Origin: Desulfococcus sp. 4484_241
Lineage (GTDB): Bacteria > Desulfobacterota > Desulfobacteria > Desulfobacterales > Desulfosudaceae
DNA length: 39,075 nt
Direction: 5' to 3'
NCBI GenBank assembly: GCA_002085115.1
Contig: MZGQ01000045.1
Span: forward strand, 1-39,075
Shown here in pieces: positions 26,639 to 35,775 of this stretch. Under the pieces are notes generated by a model. That model worked only from the letters and a program-made list of their open reading frames with translations, made no database searches and had not been told where the DNA came from. A program made the translations under genes and the position numbers. Numbering within the stretch: the first letter of the stretch is position 1; each line of letters starts with the position of its first letter.

Positions 26639-28222
26639 ATGAAAGTCCTGGTAAGTGACAAGTTGGGAGAAGCAGGAATAAAAATTTTCGAGCAGGAGCC
26701 TGGCATAGAGGTGGATGTAAAAACGGATCTTTCGCCAGAGGAGCTGAAACAGGAGATTGGCAAGTACGATGCCCTTGTAATCCGAAGCGCCACAAAAGTA
26801 ACAGAAGAACTTATAGAAGCAGCCGAAAACCTTAAGGTGATTGGAAGGGCCGGGATAGGTCTTGACAACGTAAATGTTCCGGCAGCCACGAAAAAGGGTA
26901 TTGTCGTAATGAATACCCCTACCGGGAACACCATCACTACGGCAGAACATGCCATAGCCATGATGATGGCACTCTCGCGCAACATTCCCCAGGGCACAAT
27001 GTCACTCAGGGCCGGGCGCTGGGACAAGAAAAAACTGCAGGGCCGGGAACTGATGAACAAGACACTGGGTGTGTTAGGCTTCGGTAAAATAGGTTCGATA
27101 GTCGCGGACAGGGCCCGCGGTTTCAGGATGAATGTGATCGTTTACGACCCGAACGTTAACCCTGAAAAGATCGAGGAAGCAGGCTATGAAAGCGTATCTC
27201 TTGATGAACTGTACCAGCGATCCGACTACATAACAATCCATGTTCCCAAAATGGAGAAAACCATCGGACTTATAAACAGGGATGCGTTTGCCAAAATGAA
27301 AGACGGGGTAATGGTTATAAACTGCGCCAGGGGTGGTATAGTCGACGAGGACGCACTTTACGAAGCCCTTGAATCGGGAAAGGTGGCAGGGGCGGCCCTG
27401 GATGTCTTTGCAAAGGAGCCCCCTGAAAAATCTCCGCTTCTGAAGTTGGACAACCTTATTTGCACGCCCCACCTCGGGGCTTCGACCCTGGAGGCACAGA
27501 CAAACGTGGCTGTAGACGTTGCCAACCAGATAATAGCATACCTGAAAGAGGGCACCATCATCAATGCTGTTAACGCACCCTCTGTTACCGGAGCCCGTTT
27601 GCAGAGGCTGCAACCCTACCTTGATCTTGCCGAAAAACTGGGGGAACTTCTGTCCCAGATAATCAGCGGCAGCCTGAAGGAGGTGGCTATTGAATATAAC
27701 GGCGAGTACCAGGACATTGAACTTGCTCCGATTTCCACGGCACTTCTTAGCGGCCTTCTGCAACCGCTTGTAAGGGAAGGTGTAAATGCTGTGAACGCCC
27801 CGGCGATTGCGCAGGATATGGGTATAAAGGTAACAGAAACTCTGAGTGCGGAGCCCTTTGACTACCTGAATCTTATGACGGTAAGCGTGACCACTACAGA
27901 AAAAACCGCCACTGTATCAGGAACCCTGTTTGGCAAGATCTATCCGCGTATTGTCAAGATCGATGATTTCCGCATCGATCTTAACCCCGTGGGACACATG
28001 CTGCTTATCTTGAGCGAAAACAAACCAGGCGTAATCGGGAAAATAGGTTCTCTCTTCGGCGAAAAGGGAATAAATATTGTGAGGTTCGTAGTCGGCAACG
28101 AGGAAGATTCCGCTGACACCAACATGGTTATAATAAAGACCGACGAAAAGGTTCCCCCGGATGTAATCGAGTCACTAAAAGAGCAAAAAGTAATCTTTTC
28201 AGCACAACCTGTTGATTTCTAA
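26639..28222 (+). CDS. serA: D-3-phosphoglycerate dehydrogenase (long form, ASB + ACT)
   Basis: Encodes 527 residues, the long SerA form. It oxidises 3-phosphoglycerate with NAD to open serine synthesis. The substrate and Rossmann domains cover about 1-315: GRAGIGLDNVNVPAA, nucleotide loop LGFGKIGSIVA, catalytic Arg in NCARGGIVDE, and the His in TPHLGASTLEAQ. An allosteric substrate-binding domain (about 320-450) and a C-terminal ACT domain (about 453-527, from HMLLILSENKPGVIGKIG) indicate feedback control, probably by serine. Confidence 0.97.
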   Translation: MKVLVSDKLGEAGIKIFEQEPGIEVDVKTDLSPEELKQEIGKYDALVIRSATKVTEELIEAAENLKVIGRAGIGLDNVNVPAATKKGIVVMNTPTGNTITTAEHAIAMMMALSRNIPQGTMSLRAGRWDKKKLQGRELMNKTLGVLGFGKIGSIVADRARGFRMNVIVYDPNVNPEKIEEAGYESVSLDELYQRSDYITIHVPKMEKTIGLINRDAFAKMKDGVMVINCARGGIVDEDALYEALESGKVAGAALDVFAKEPPEKSPLLKLDNLICTPHLGASTLEAQTNVAVDVANQIIAYLKEGTIINAVNAPSVTGARLQRLQPYLDLAEKLGELLSQIISGSLKEVAIEYNGEYQDIELAPISTALLSGLLQPLVREGVNAVNAPAIAQDMGIKVTETLSAEPFDYLNLMTVSVTTTEKTATVSGTLFGKIYPRIVKIDDFRIDLNPVGHMLLILSENKPGVIGKIGSLFGEKGINIVRFVVGNEEDSADTNMVIIKTDEKVPPDVIESLKEQKVIFSAQPVDF

Positions 28223-28303
28223 TTCTTATTTTGCTTTAACGAAATAGCGGCTGTATGTTATGTGGTGCAGGCTGTTGCCGGTACGGAAGGAGTTAAAACT
28301 GCC

Positions 28304-29293
28304 ATGTCGATTAAAGACACAGGTAACCGAAAAAAAATAGCAGGCGTAGGATCTGCCCTCGTTGACCTTCTTGCAAAGGAGGATGACGCCTTTATCGATG
28401 CACTTGGCGGTGCGAAAGGCGGTATGAAGCTGGTTGACAGCGAATTTATCGAAGACGCGATCAAACGCATGAAGCAGGAACCGGCCATGGTATCAGGTGG
28501 GTCCGCGTGCAACACAGTCGCAGGGGTCGGGATGCTCGGCGGTAAAGCCATGTTTGTCGGTATGCTGGGGCAGGATTCACTTGGCGAAATCTTTAAACAT
28601 GATCTTGTCAAAAGCAATGTGGAACCGGTTCTTTTCTTTTCATCTTCCCCGACCGGCAAGGTGCTTTCCGTAATAACCCCGGATGCCCAGCGTACCATGT
28701 TTACCTGCCTTGGCGCATCTACCGAACTGCCTGCTTCCATCATGGAAAAAAAGATATTTGAAGATTGCGCCATAGTCGTAGTCGAGGGTTACCTTCTTTT
28801 CAACCCGGACCTTATAACAGCGACTTTAAAGGCTGCCAGGGATGCCGGCGCCCTTGTTTCATTGGATCTTGCCAGTTTTGACGTAGTTGAAAAATCAAAA
28901 GCTCTGCTTGAAGAGATAATCACCGATTACGTTGACATACTTATAGCAAACGAAGACGAGGCAAGAGCCTACACAGGGTTTACCAACGAAGAGAAGGCCC
29001 TGCAGGGACTTGCAGAAAATGTCAAAATAGCGGCCTTAAAGCTGGGAGAAAGGGGCAGTATGATTGCCAGTGGAAACAAGATCGTAAGGGTCGCCCCCAT
29101 GACAGGCCGCCCCATAGTTGATACTACAGGGGCCGGTGATTTATGGGCCGCTGGTTTTCTTTTTGGCCTTGTCAGCGGATTTCCGCTTGAAAAATGCGGG
29201 AACCTGGCTTCTGCCTGCGGTTACGAGGTGTGCCAGATCGTGGGCGCTAAAATCCCGCACGACGGGTGGGAGCGTATACGATCACTGATTTAG
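28304..29293 (+). CDS. PfkB family carbohydrate/nucleoside kinase
   Basis: Encodes 329 residues from the ATG at 28304, chosen because GGAAGGAG lies about 11 bases upstream; an in-frame GTG at 28262 gives a longer form without such a site. PfkB signatures are present: VSGGSACNTVAGVGMLGG near residue 60 (substrate region) and VDTTGAGDLWAAGFLFGL near residue 280 (anion hole and catalytic Asp). The adenosine-kinase-like subgroup is the closest match I can suggest. The substrate cannot be assigned. It follows serA by about 80 bases. Confidence 0.9.
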   Translation: MSIKDTGNRKKIAGVGSALVDLLAKEDDAFIDALGGAKGGMKLVDSEFIEDAIKRMKQEPAMVSGGSACNTVAGVGMLGGKAMFVGMLGQDSLGEIFKHDLVKSNVEPVLFFSSSPTGKVLSVITPDAQRTMFTCLGASTELPASIMEKKIFEDCAIVVVEGYLLFNPDLITATLKAARDAGALVSLDLASFDVVEKSKALLEEIITDYVDILIANEDEARAYTGFTNEEKALQGLAENVKIAALKLGERGSMIASGNKIVRVAPMTGRPIVDTTGAGDLWAAGFLFGLVSGFPLEKCGNLASACGYEVCQIVGAKIPHDGWERIRSLI

Positions 29294-29405
29294 CATCTGT
29301 TTTGCGGGATGTTTGGAGCATACTGTCTTACGCCGGCATGGCGAAGATTTTTGGCAAAGCCTTGAACACGGCAAATAAGAGCCTGTCTTCGGCAAGGAGA
29401 AAAAA

Positions 29406-30089
29406 ATGGCAAAGTTTGGAACCATATCTCTTGAAGAGAAACGGCGCCTTGAACAGCCCGACAAATTCATGGTCATGGCCACAAAGGCGATGCAGTTTCT
29501 TTCCGCCAACAAAAAGCAGGTTATAATCGCCGTCTGTATTGTGGCAGCTGCCGCCATCTTAGTTGCCGGCCTCCACCACCTTTCAGTAAAAAAAGAAGAA
29601 AAGGCGTTTGGCCTGCTTTCCGAGGCAATGGCAAAAGCAGATTCTGCTTCCAGCACCGCTCCCGGGACGGCCAAGACCGCGTTTGGGGATGTTTACGAAA
29701 AATATCCACAAACACTGGCAGGCAAATTTGCCGGCCTGAGTTATGCACGGCAATGCTATGAATCAAAAGAGTACAAAACAGCGATCGAGGTATACAGCAA
29801 AGTGCTGAAAAGCGTAAAGACTGTCCCAATCCTGCGCAATATTGCCTTAAACGGGCTGGGATATGCCAACGAGGCTGCCGGAAACTACAACGAGGCTGCC
29901 GGCTGTTTTGAAAAAATAATTAAAAATGACGATGAAACATGGCTTGGCGCAACCACTCTGTTCAATCTGGGGGTAGTTTACGAAAAGATGGGGGAAAAAG
30001 AGAAAAGCCGGAAGATGTTTGAAAGGATTGTCTCAGACTACCCCGACTCTCTTTACGCCAACGTGGCTAAGGGAAAAATCGGCTCATGA
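29406..30089 (+). CDS. Membrane-anchored TPR protein (YfgM/TPR_21-like)
   Basis: Encodes 227 residues. A cytoplasmic basic N-terminus is followed by one membrane helix (QVIIAVCIVAAAAILVAGL, about residues 39-57), then a periplasmic TPR region: YARQCYESKEYKTAIEVYSK, LNGLGYANEAAGNYNEAAGC and LFNLGVVYEKMGEKEKSRK are clear repeats. The topology matches TPR_21/YfgM-like proteins linked to envelope protein traffic. An AAGGAG-like site precedes the start. Function here is unassigned. Confidence 0.85.
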   Translation: MAKFGTISLEEKRRLEQPDKFMVMATKAMQFLSANKKQVIIAVCIVAAAAILVAGLHHLSVKKEEKAFGLLSEAMAKADSASSTAPGTAKTAFGDVYEKYPQTLAGKFAGLSYARQCYESKEYKTAIEVYSKVLKSVKTVPILRNIALNGLGYANEAAGNYNEAAGCFEKIIKNDDETWLGATTLFNLGVVYEKMGEKEKSRKMFERIVSDYPDSLYANVAKGKIGS

Positions 30090-30124
30090 TGTCCGGACAG
30101 CGGCATTTCATATTGCCCTCCCTT

Positions 30125-30224
30125 AAAAAGTTACGACCCTTCCGGATAGTATAAGGCATGCGGTCAGCCTCTCGGGTATAAATAGGTGAACAACAACAAA
30201 CATTCAAAACCACAGGAGGCAACA
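30125..30224 (+). repeat. Left-end segment of an IS481-like element, copy 1
   Basis: This segment is near-identical to the sequence at 38953-39075: it starts AAAAAGTTACGACC, shares ATGCGGTCAGCCTCTCGGGT and ends with an ACAACAAACAT...CAAAACCA tract just before a GGAGG site and the transposase ATG. Copy 1 lacks about 36 bases (a hairpin) that are present in copy 2. It lies directly upstream of the transposase remnant at 30225. Confidence 0.8.
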
Positions 30225-30600
30225 ATGACCGCAGAACAAAAGTTAGCACAAAAGAGACTGACGTTGCTACAACTTGCTGAAAAAACCAGGCAACGTTTCC
30301 AAGGCCTGCCGGATGCACAAGGTGTCCCGGAGCCAATTTTATGAGCATAAACGAGCATTTCAGCAATACGGCCTTGAGGCCCTGATCGACAAGCTGCCAC
30401 TTGCGGCAACCCATCCCAATGCCATTGACAACAAAACCGGACCGCGGATTATCGAGCTGTCACTGAAACACCCTGCCTTTGGCAAACAGCACCGCGGAGG
30501 ATATCGCAACAAGGGAAGAAAACCGATTGAAACCTTCGAAATGGGTAAAAAGCGCCTGGAGACCTGATGAAAGAAGCTGCTTAAATACACCAACCCGGGA
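30225..30600 (+). pseudogene. IS481-like transposase remnant (N-terminal HTH part)
   Basis: From the ATG at 30225 the frame starts MTAEQKLAQKRLTLLQLAEK, then shifts at an A-run near 30277. In the next frame it continues as GNVSKACRMHKVSRSQFYEH and then YGLEALIDKLP and ELSLKHPAFGKQ. This is the helix-turn-helix N-terminus of IS481-type (integrase-like DDE) transposases. The DDE catalytic domain is absent; the sequence degenerates after about 30500. The end point is approximate. Confidence 0.78.
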
Positions 30601-30783
30601 GGCTTTACTGTCCGATAAACGCTTGGCTTTTACAACCGGACATTTCATGTGCTTATAACACTTCTTCGAAATTGGCTTGACAAAACAATCCTGGTATGAC
30701 AAGAAAAATTTTTTTGTGTTTTTGGAATTATTTTAATTTTAATTTAAGGACAACCAAGGAACCAATCAGTTAACGGAGTCTTC

Positions 30784-31458
30784 ATGAGCGCATTAGACGA
30801 TAAATCAACGGATGCTTCCGCCAGCGGCGGCACGGCGGACCCGGGAAGCCAGGATAGCCCTAAGGACAAAGGCGGGCTTGCGATGCTGATCACGTTTATA
30901 ATCGGCCTGGTAGGCTCTCTGGTAGTCGGCTGGGTGGTGTTCCCAAAAGTGCTTTATTCTACCAGGGAACAGCCGATACAGTTCAATCACGCTCTTCATG
31001 TCGAGGAGGCGGGGGGGTGCGATTCGTGCCATTATTTCAGGGAGGACGGAACCTTTGCCGGCGTGCCGACTCTTGACGCATGTGTGGACTGCCACGAGTC
31101 TGCGATCGGTGACAGCGAAGAGGAGGCCAAGTTCGTTGAGAACTATGTGGAGCCGGGGATTGAAGTGCCGTGGCTTGTATATTCACGTCAGCCTGACTGT
31201 GTTTTCTTTTCGCACGCTGCCCATGTCAAAAAGGCGGGAATGGATTGTGTAACCTGTCACGGTCCTGTTGGGGAATCGACCAGTCTGAAACCATATCAGG
31301 AGAACCGGATAAGCGGGTACAGCAGGGATATATGGGGTTACGATATATCCGGCATATTCAAGAAACACGAATGGGACAGCATGAAGATGGATGATTGTGC
31401 AAGGTGCCACGAGCGTGAAACCGGCAGCAAGGGCGCTTGCTTTCAGTGCCATAAATAA
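30784..31458 (+). CDS. qrcA: QrcA, membrane-anchored multihaem cytochrome c of the Qrc complex
   Basis: Encodes 224 residues. One membrane anchor (about 32-54) is followed by a periplasmic domain with five CxxCH haem motifs (Cys positions 79, 100, 155, 205 and 219). A lone Cys at 139 sits in DCVFFSHAAH, next to possible haem-ligand His residues. QrcA takes electrons from periplasmic cytochrome c3 (fed by hydrogenases and formate dehydrogenases) toward the quinone pool. Desulfovibrio Qrc has been described as hexahaem, so the lone Cys is notable. A GGAG site precedes the ATG, and the operon order qrcABCD follows. Confidence 0.93.
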   Translation: MSALDDKSTDASASGGTADPGSQDSPKDKGGLAMLITFIIGLVGSLVVGWVVFPKVLYSTREQPIQFNHALHVEEAGGCDSCHYFREDGTFAGVPTLDACVDCHESAIGDSEEEAKFVENYVEPGIEVPWLVYSRQPDCVFFSHAAHVKKAGMDCVTCHGPVGESTSLKPYQENRISGYSRDIWGYDISGIFKKHEWDSMKMDDCARCHERETGSKGACFQCHK

Positions 31459-31498
31459 CGGATTAACCATCTCGTAAAAGCCTTTTGAGGTGATTCTA

Positions 31499-33646
31499 AT
31501 GAAGATAGACAGAAGAAGCTTTTTAACACTGGTCGCCGGCGGAGCCGTTGGGACGGCTCTTTCGCCCCTGCCCTTCAAACTTATGGATGATATATCCATA
31601 TGGAGCCAGAATTTCAGAGGGCTTCCCATAGAGGTGCCGGTACCGGAAGACGGACCAGCTACATACGTTGACTCCGTATGTTCTCTTTGTCCCGGTGGAT
31701 GCGGTATTTCCGTAAGAAAGATCGGGAAAAGGGCTGTCAAGATAGAGGGGAGGCCGGGATATCCTGTAAACGACGGTGGAGTCTGTCTTCTGGGCATATC
31801 CGGGCTTCAGCTGCTTTACGGTCCCTGGAGGGTGACCGGGCCAAGAAAAAAGGTGAACGGCAAGTGGAAACCGGTATCTTGGGATCAGGCTCTTTCCGAA
31901 ATAGCGGACAGGCTCGCAGATATAAGGAACAGCGGCAGACCCCATTCAATAGCAGCTATTTCCGGTAGAGCTAAAGGGACGGTCCCGGGCCTGCTCAAGA
32001 GGTTTGTTTCTGCGGCAGGTTCACCGAATTTCTTCAACATACCTGCAAATGATGATGCCTATTCTTATGCCATAGGCCGTATGTTCGGCCGGGCAGGAGC
32101 CGTGGGCTTTGATTTTGAGAACAGCGACTTTGTGCTCTGTTTGGGAAGTGGCATCCTTGATGGATGGGGATCGCCGGTACGGATGTTTCAGGCCCACAGC
32201 AGCTGGAAAAACAGCGGCACAAAGACGGTTCAGGTGGAGCCAAGGCTGTCCAACACTGCTGCAAAGGCCGACGCATGGATTCCTGCAAAGCCGGGCACGG
32301 AAGCTGATCTGGCCCTCGGCCTTGCTAACGTGATAATCCGCGATGGAATGTATAACAGGCAAGTGGAAAGAGGCAGGGCATTCGGCAGGCTGGTAAAACT
32401 TGTCGCCGATTACACCCCGGCCAGGGTTTCGGCTACTACCGGTGTGAAAGAGGAAACCATCGAAAAACTGGCCGCGCAGTTTGCGGCCGCCAGGCGGCCC
32501 CTTGCGATCTGCGGCAGAGGAAAGGGGCACACCCCGTCTCCCGCCAGGGAAGTTATGGCTACAATCGCGCTTAATGCGCTTATGGGCAGCATCAACCGCT
32601 CAGGTGGAATGATTGTATCGCCGGAGTTTGACTATATAAAATGGGATGAGCCTGTGCTTGACCAGTCTGCCAGAACCGGTCTGTCTGCATCCCCTGCCGG
32701 AACTCTAACCGATCTATTGAAGCAGGCCGCTGACGGCTCCTCCGTACAGGCGCTTTTTCTGCTGGAAGCAAACCCTGCCTATACGATGCATGATGCCGGG
32801 ACCGTAAAGAAGGCCATAGATGCTGTCCCGCTTGTTGTCAGCCTTTCTTCTTACATGGATGAAAGCTCAAATTTGGCCGACTATATACTCCCGCTTCATT
32901 CCTATCTGGAGCGGATGGAAGATGTCCCTGTCACGGCCGCCCTCAAGATTCCGTTGGTAAGCCTTTCAAAACCCGTGGTGGAACCTTTGTATGACACAAG
33001 GCATCCCGGTGATGTTATTATTCAGCTTGCCCGAGAAATGGGCGGTTCGATATCCGATTCGTTCGGCTGGGATAATTATGAGGCGTGCCTCAGGCAGACA
33101 TTTGGTGCAAAGTGGGCAAAGCTTTCCGCTGATGGGTATATCCGGAAATCAACACTTGAGACGTTTATAGATACTGCGCTCACAGGCCGCATGGACTTCA
33201 CGCCTCTTGCCGAAGCATGTGCGAACAGCTCCGGCAGGCAGAAAAACAGTAAAGATGCTTTGCTTGTTCCTTATGATTCGATGCGGATCGCTGCAGATAA
33301 CATAGGGACTCCGCCGTTTTGCCTTAAAACCGTGTCAGACAGGGTTTTGAAAAAGAACATGATTTACGTGGACGTCAATCCCGTTACGGCACGCAAGGCA
33401 GGTGTCGCTGACGGTCGTACCGTTACGCTCGAAACACCGGCCGGTAAGGCTGTTGTCATGGTTAACGTGACGGATGAGGTCGCACCGGGTGTGGTCGCAA
33501 TGCCAAGGGGCTTCGGGCATACCGCTTACGATGACTATATAAAAGGCAAGGGCGTGAACGTCAACGAGCTTTTAATGCCGGAGGAAGACCCGGTTTCCGG
33601 CTTTGACGTGGCATGTGTCACACCGGTTAAATTCACAAAAGCCTAA
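31499..33646 (+). CDS. qrcB: QrcB, molybdopterin-oxidoreductase-family subunit of Qrc
   Basis: Encodes 715 residues from the ATG at 31499 (a GAGG site lies just upstream; a GTG at 31490 is less likely). The N-terminus has a Tat-like motif (IDRRSFLTLVAGGAVG). A 4Fe-4S motif CSLCPGGC with a later Cys (GGVCLLG) follows, as in MopB enzymes. The large MopB domain and C-terminal molybdopterin-dinucleotide-type domain (MIYVDVNPVTARKAGVADG in outline) are complete. In characterised Qrc this subunit is not known to act as a molybdenum enzyme; it is thought to be structural or electron-transfer. It lies 40 bases after qrcA. Confidence 0.93.
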   Translation: MKIDRRSFLTLVAGGAVGTALSPLPFKLMDDISIWSQNFRGLPIEVPVPEDGPATYVDSVCSLCPGGCGISVRKIGKRAVKIEGRPGYPVNDGGVCLLGISGLQLLYGPWRVTGPRKKVNGKWKPVSWDQALSEIADRLADIRNSGRPHSIAAISGRAKGTVPGLLKRFVSAAGSPNFFNIPANDDAYSYAIGRMFGRAGAVGFDFENSDFVLCLGSGILDGWGSPVRMFQAHSSWKNSGTKTVQVEPRLSNTAAKADAWIPAKPGTEADLALGLANVIIRDGMYNRQVERGRAFGRLVKLVADYTPARVSATTGVKEETIEKLAAQFAAARRPLAICGRGKGHTPSPAREVMATIALNALMGSINRSGGMIVSPEFDYIKWDEPVLDQSARTGLSASPAGTLTDLLKQAADGSSVQALFLLEANPAYTMHDAGTVKKAIDAVPLVVSLSSYMDESSNLADYILPLHSYLERMEDVPVTAALKIPLVSLSKPVVEPLYDTRHPGDVIIQLAREMGGSISDSFGWDNYEACLRQTFGAKWAKLSADGYIRKSTLETFIDTALTGRMDFTPLAEACANSSGRQKNSKDALLVPYDSMRIAADNIGTPPFCLKTVSDRVLKKNMIYVDVNPVTARKAGVADGRTVTLETPAGKAVVMVNVTDEVAPGVVAMPRGFGHTAYDDYIKGKGVNVNELLMPEEDPVSGFDVACVTPVKFTKA

Positions 33647-33664
33647 TATAAATAAGAGGGACCG

Positions 33665-34422
33665 ATGAAACACAACGAGAAGGGGAACCCCAAAAAGTAC
33701 GGAATGGTCATCGACCTTGACAAGTGCACGGGTTGCGGCTCATGCATGGTGGCATGCATGTCTGAAAACAACGTGTCTTTCAAAAAGGATGAATCCGACA
33801 AAAAAAAGAGCATCACGTGGATGCGTGTTTATAAACTTACGAACGGCAAGCCTTTCCCGGAAACAGAGGTGTGCTATCTTCCCAGGCCCTGTATGCACTG
33901 TGAGGGCCACCACGGCCATTCTCCTTGCGTGTCGGTATGCCCGGCAACAGCTACTGAGTATGACCATTCCACAGGTATAGTCAGCCAGATATACACCCGC
34001 TGTTTCGGATGCAGATACTGCATGGCTGCGTGCCCTTACCATGCTCGCTATTTCAACTGGTTCGATCCGGTATGGCCCAAGGGCATGAAGGAGTATCTGA
34101 GCCCTAATGTTTCCGTGCGCATGAGGGGAATCGTTGAGAAATGCAGTTTCTGTTTTCACCGTTACCAGTTGGCAATGGAAAAAGCCTATGTGGAAGGACG
34201 GGACGAGCTTGAAGAGGATGAGTACCAGACAGCCACAAAATTGTAAAACCGGACAATGCCCATGGCGGGAAACCAGGGGCCCCAAACGTGTTCAGGCTTC
34301 TTGAGAGACTTGGTACCAATCCCAAGGTTTATTACCATACAACAAAAGAGTGGGTGAAACTGTCGCTGGATAATTACCTTGACAGTGAGAAAGAGGAGGG
34401 CCGTACCACTGGCGAGCATTGA
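33665..34422 (+). pseudogene. qrcC: QrcC, iron-sulfur subunit of Qrc, frameshifted with internal deletion
   Basis: The first frame (33665-34246) gives 193 residues. It has cluster motifs CTGCGSCMVAC, CMHCEGHHGHSPCVSVCP, CFGCRYCMAACPYHARY and CSFCFHRYQLAM, and ends with EEDEYQTATKL. A second frame continues as DSHKIVKPDNAHGGKPGAPN and NVFRLLERLGTNPKVYYHTT to the stop at 34422, the expected QrcC C-terminus. Family members have about 20 residues between these parts, including the C...CPTGA motif that completes the fourth 4Fe-4S cluster. Those are missing. GACAGC occurs at the join and fits a deletion between short direct repeats. Either a real lesion or a consensus error. Confidence 0.87.
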
Positions 34423-34501
34423 TTTATTTTCGTCTTTGAGCGGTTTTTACAGGTCAGTTACACATACACATAATAAATTATAATTAGGGAGTACACGGTT
34501 T

Positions 34502-35734
34502 ATGGATTCTGCACTGATACCCGAAGGAGTAAAACGTTGTCCGCTGCCCGTCTTTCTCCTGGGCGTTCTGGCGGTAAGCGCGGTTCTGCTGTGGGGCGTT
34601 TATGCCATGCTGCTGTGCTGGATCAAGGGGCTCAACCAGACAAACATGAACGATTATTACGGTTTCGCCCTGTGGATATGGGCCGACCTGGCGGTCATCG
34701 CGCTTGGGGGCGGTGCTTTTTTTACCGGTTTTCTGCGATACATAGTCGGTCGGGATGAGCTCAAGAACATAATCAACTTTGCGGTGGTAATAGGTTTCAT
34801 ATGTTACAGTTCCGCTTTGCTGATTCTTGCCATAGATGTAGGCCAGCCGCTGCGTAGTTGGTTTATCTTCTGGCACGCCAACGTGCATTCAATGCTGACA
34901 GAGGTTGCCTTCTGCCTTTCCTGCTATTTTGCGGTTTTGACCATAGAGTTCATTCCGCTTGTCCTTGAGAACCGCCAGCTTGGCAAGGTGCGTTTCTTCC
35001 ATCACCTTGGCCATAACATGCATGAAATAATGGCTGTTTTTGCGGCCACAGGCGCATTTCTCTCCTTTTTCCACCAGGGTTCCCTTGGAGGTGTTACTGG
35101 CGTGTTGTTCGGACGGCCTTTTGGATTCAGGGAACATGTTCTTGTATGGCCTACAACATTTTTTCTGTTCACGTGGTCGGCTGCCGCATGCGGTCCCTGT
35201 TTCACCATACTGATTACAAAGCTTACCGAAGCTGTTACAAAAAAGAAACTGGTGGGGGACGAGGCAATCGGCACCCTGGCGAAGATATCGGGCTGGATGA
35301 TAACCACTTATGTGATAGCCAAGGTCGTTGACACGGTTTATTGGGGTTATGTCACCGCCCCCCAAAAAGGATTTACTCTTGCCGATTTTTACGGACAAAA
35401 CGGCCTGTACGGCTACTGGATCCTTGTGGCAGAGGTGGTGGTAGGAGGCCTGGTGCCTGGCCTGATGCTGCTTTCATCAAAAGTGCGCAGCACTCCAAAA
35501 TTACTGGTTACTGCTGCTCTTCTCGCATGTTTCGGTATTTCCATAAACCGTTGGGTGATGGTGTTGCAGACAATGGCAATCCCGGTCATGCCCTTTGATT
35601 CATGGGCATCCTACTTCCCGAGCTGGCAGGAAGTTGCAACGACCATATTGCCGGTAGCTTATGGGATTTTATTGATTTCTTTTGCCCATCGTTACTTGCC
35701 GGTTTTCCCACAGGAAAAGGAGCTAAACAGCTGA
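34502..35734 (+). CDS. qrcD: QrcD, NrfD-like quinone-binding membrane subunit of Qrc
   Basis: Encodes 410 residues with about ten membrane helices, the NrfD/PsrC fold that holds the menaquinone site. Visible segments include WGVYAMLLCWIKGLNQTNMNDYYGFALW in outline, GGAFFTGFLRYI, DVGQPLRSWFIFWHANVHSMLTE in outline and the C-terminal GISINRWVMVLQTMAIPVMPF. QrcD delivers electrons to menaquinone and is central to energy conservation in sulfate reducers. The start ATG follows a GGGAG site. It lies 79 bases after the qrcC stop. Confidence 0.94.
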   Translation: MDSALIPEGVKRCPLPVFLLGVLAVSAVLLWGVYAMLLCWIKGLNQTNMNDYYGFALWIWADLAVIALGGGAFFTGFLRYIVGRDELKNIINFAVVIGFICYSSALLILAIDVGQPLRSWFIFWHANVHSMLTEVAFCLSCYFAVLTIEFIPLVLENRQLGKVRFFHHLGHNMHEIMAVFAATGAFLSFFHQGSLGGVTGVLFGRPFGFREHVLVWPTTFFLFTWSAAACGPCFTILITKLTEAVTKKKLVGDEAIGTLAKISGWMITTYVIAKVVDTVYWGYVTAPQKGFTLADFYGQNGLYGYWILVAEVVVGGLVPGLMLLSSKVRSTPKLLVTAALLACFGISINRWVMVLQTMAIPVMPFDSWASYFPSWQEVATTILPVAYGILLISFAHRYLPVFPQEKELNS

Positions 35735-35775
35735 TCCGGGCAGGATGGGCATATATACCAAGGAGGTAAAAGTAA

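Noticed and set aside
30670-30710. TTGACA upstream of qrcA as a promoter
   Set aside because: No acceptable -10 box at 16-18 bases (CAAGAA at 17), and TATGAC lies only 12 bases away; a promoter may exist here but this pair does not support it.
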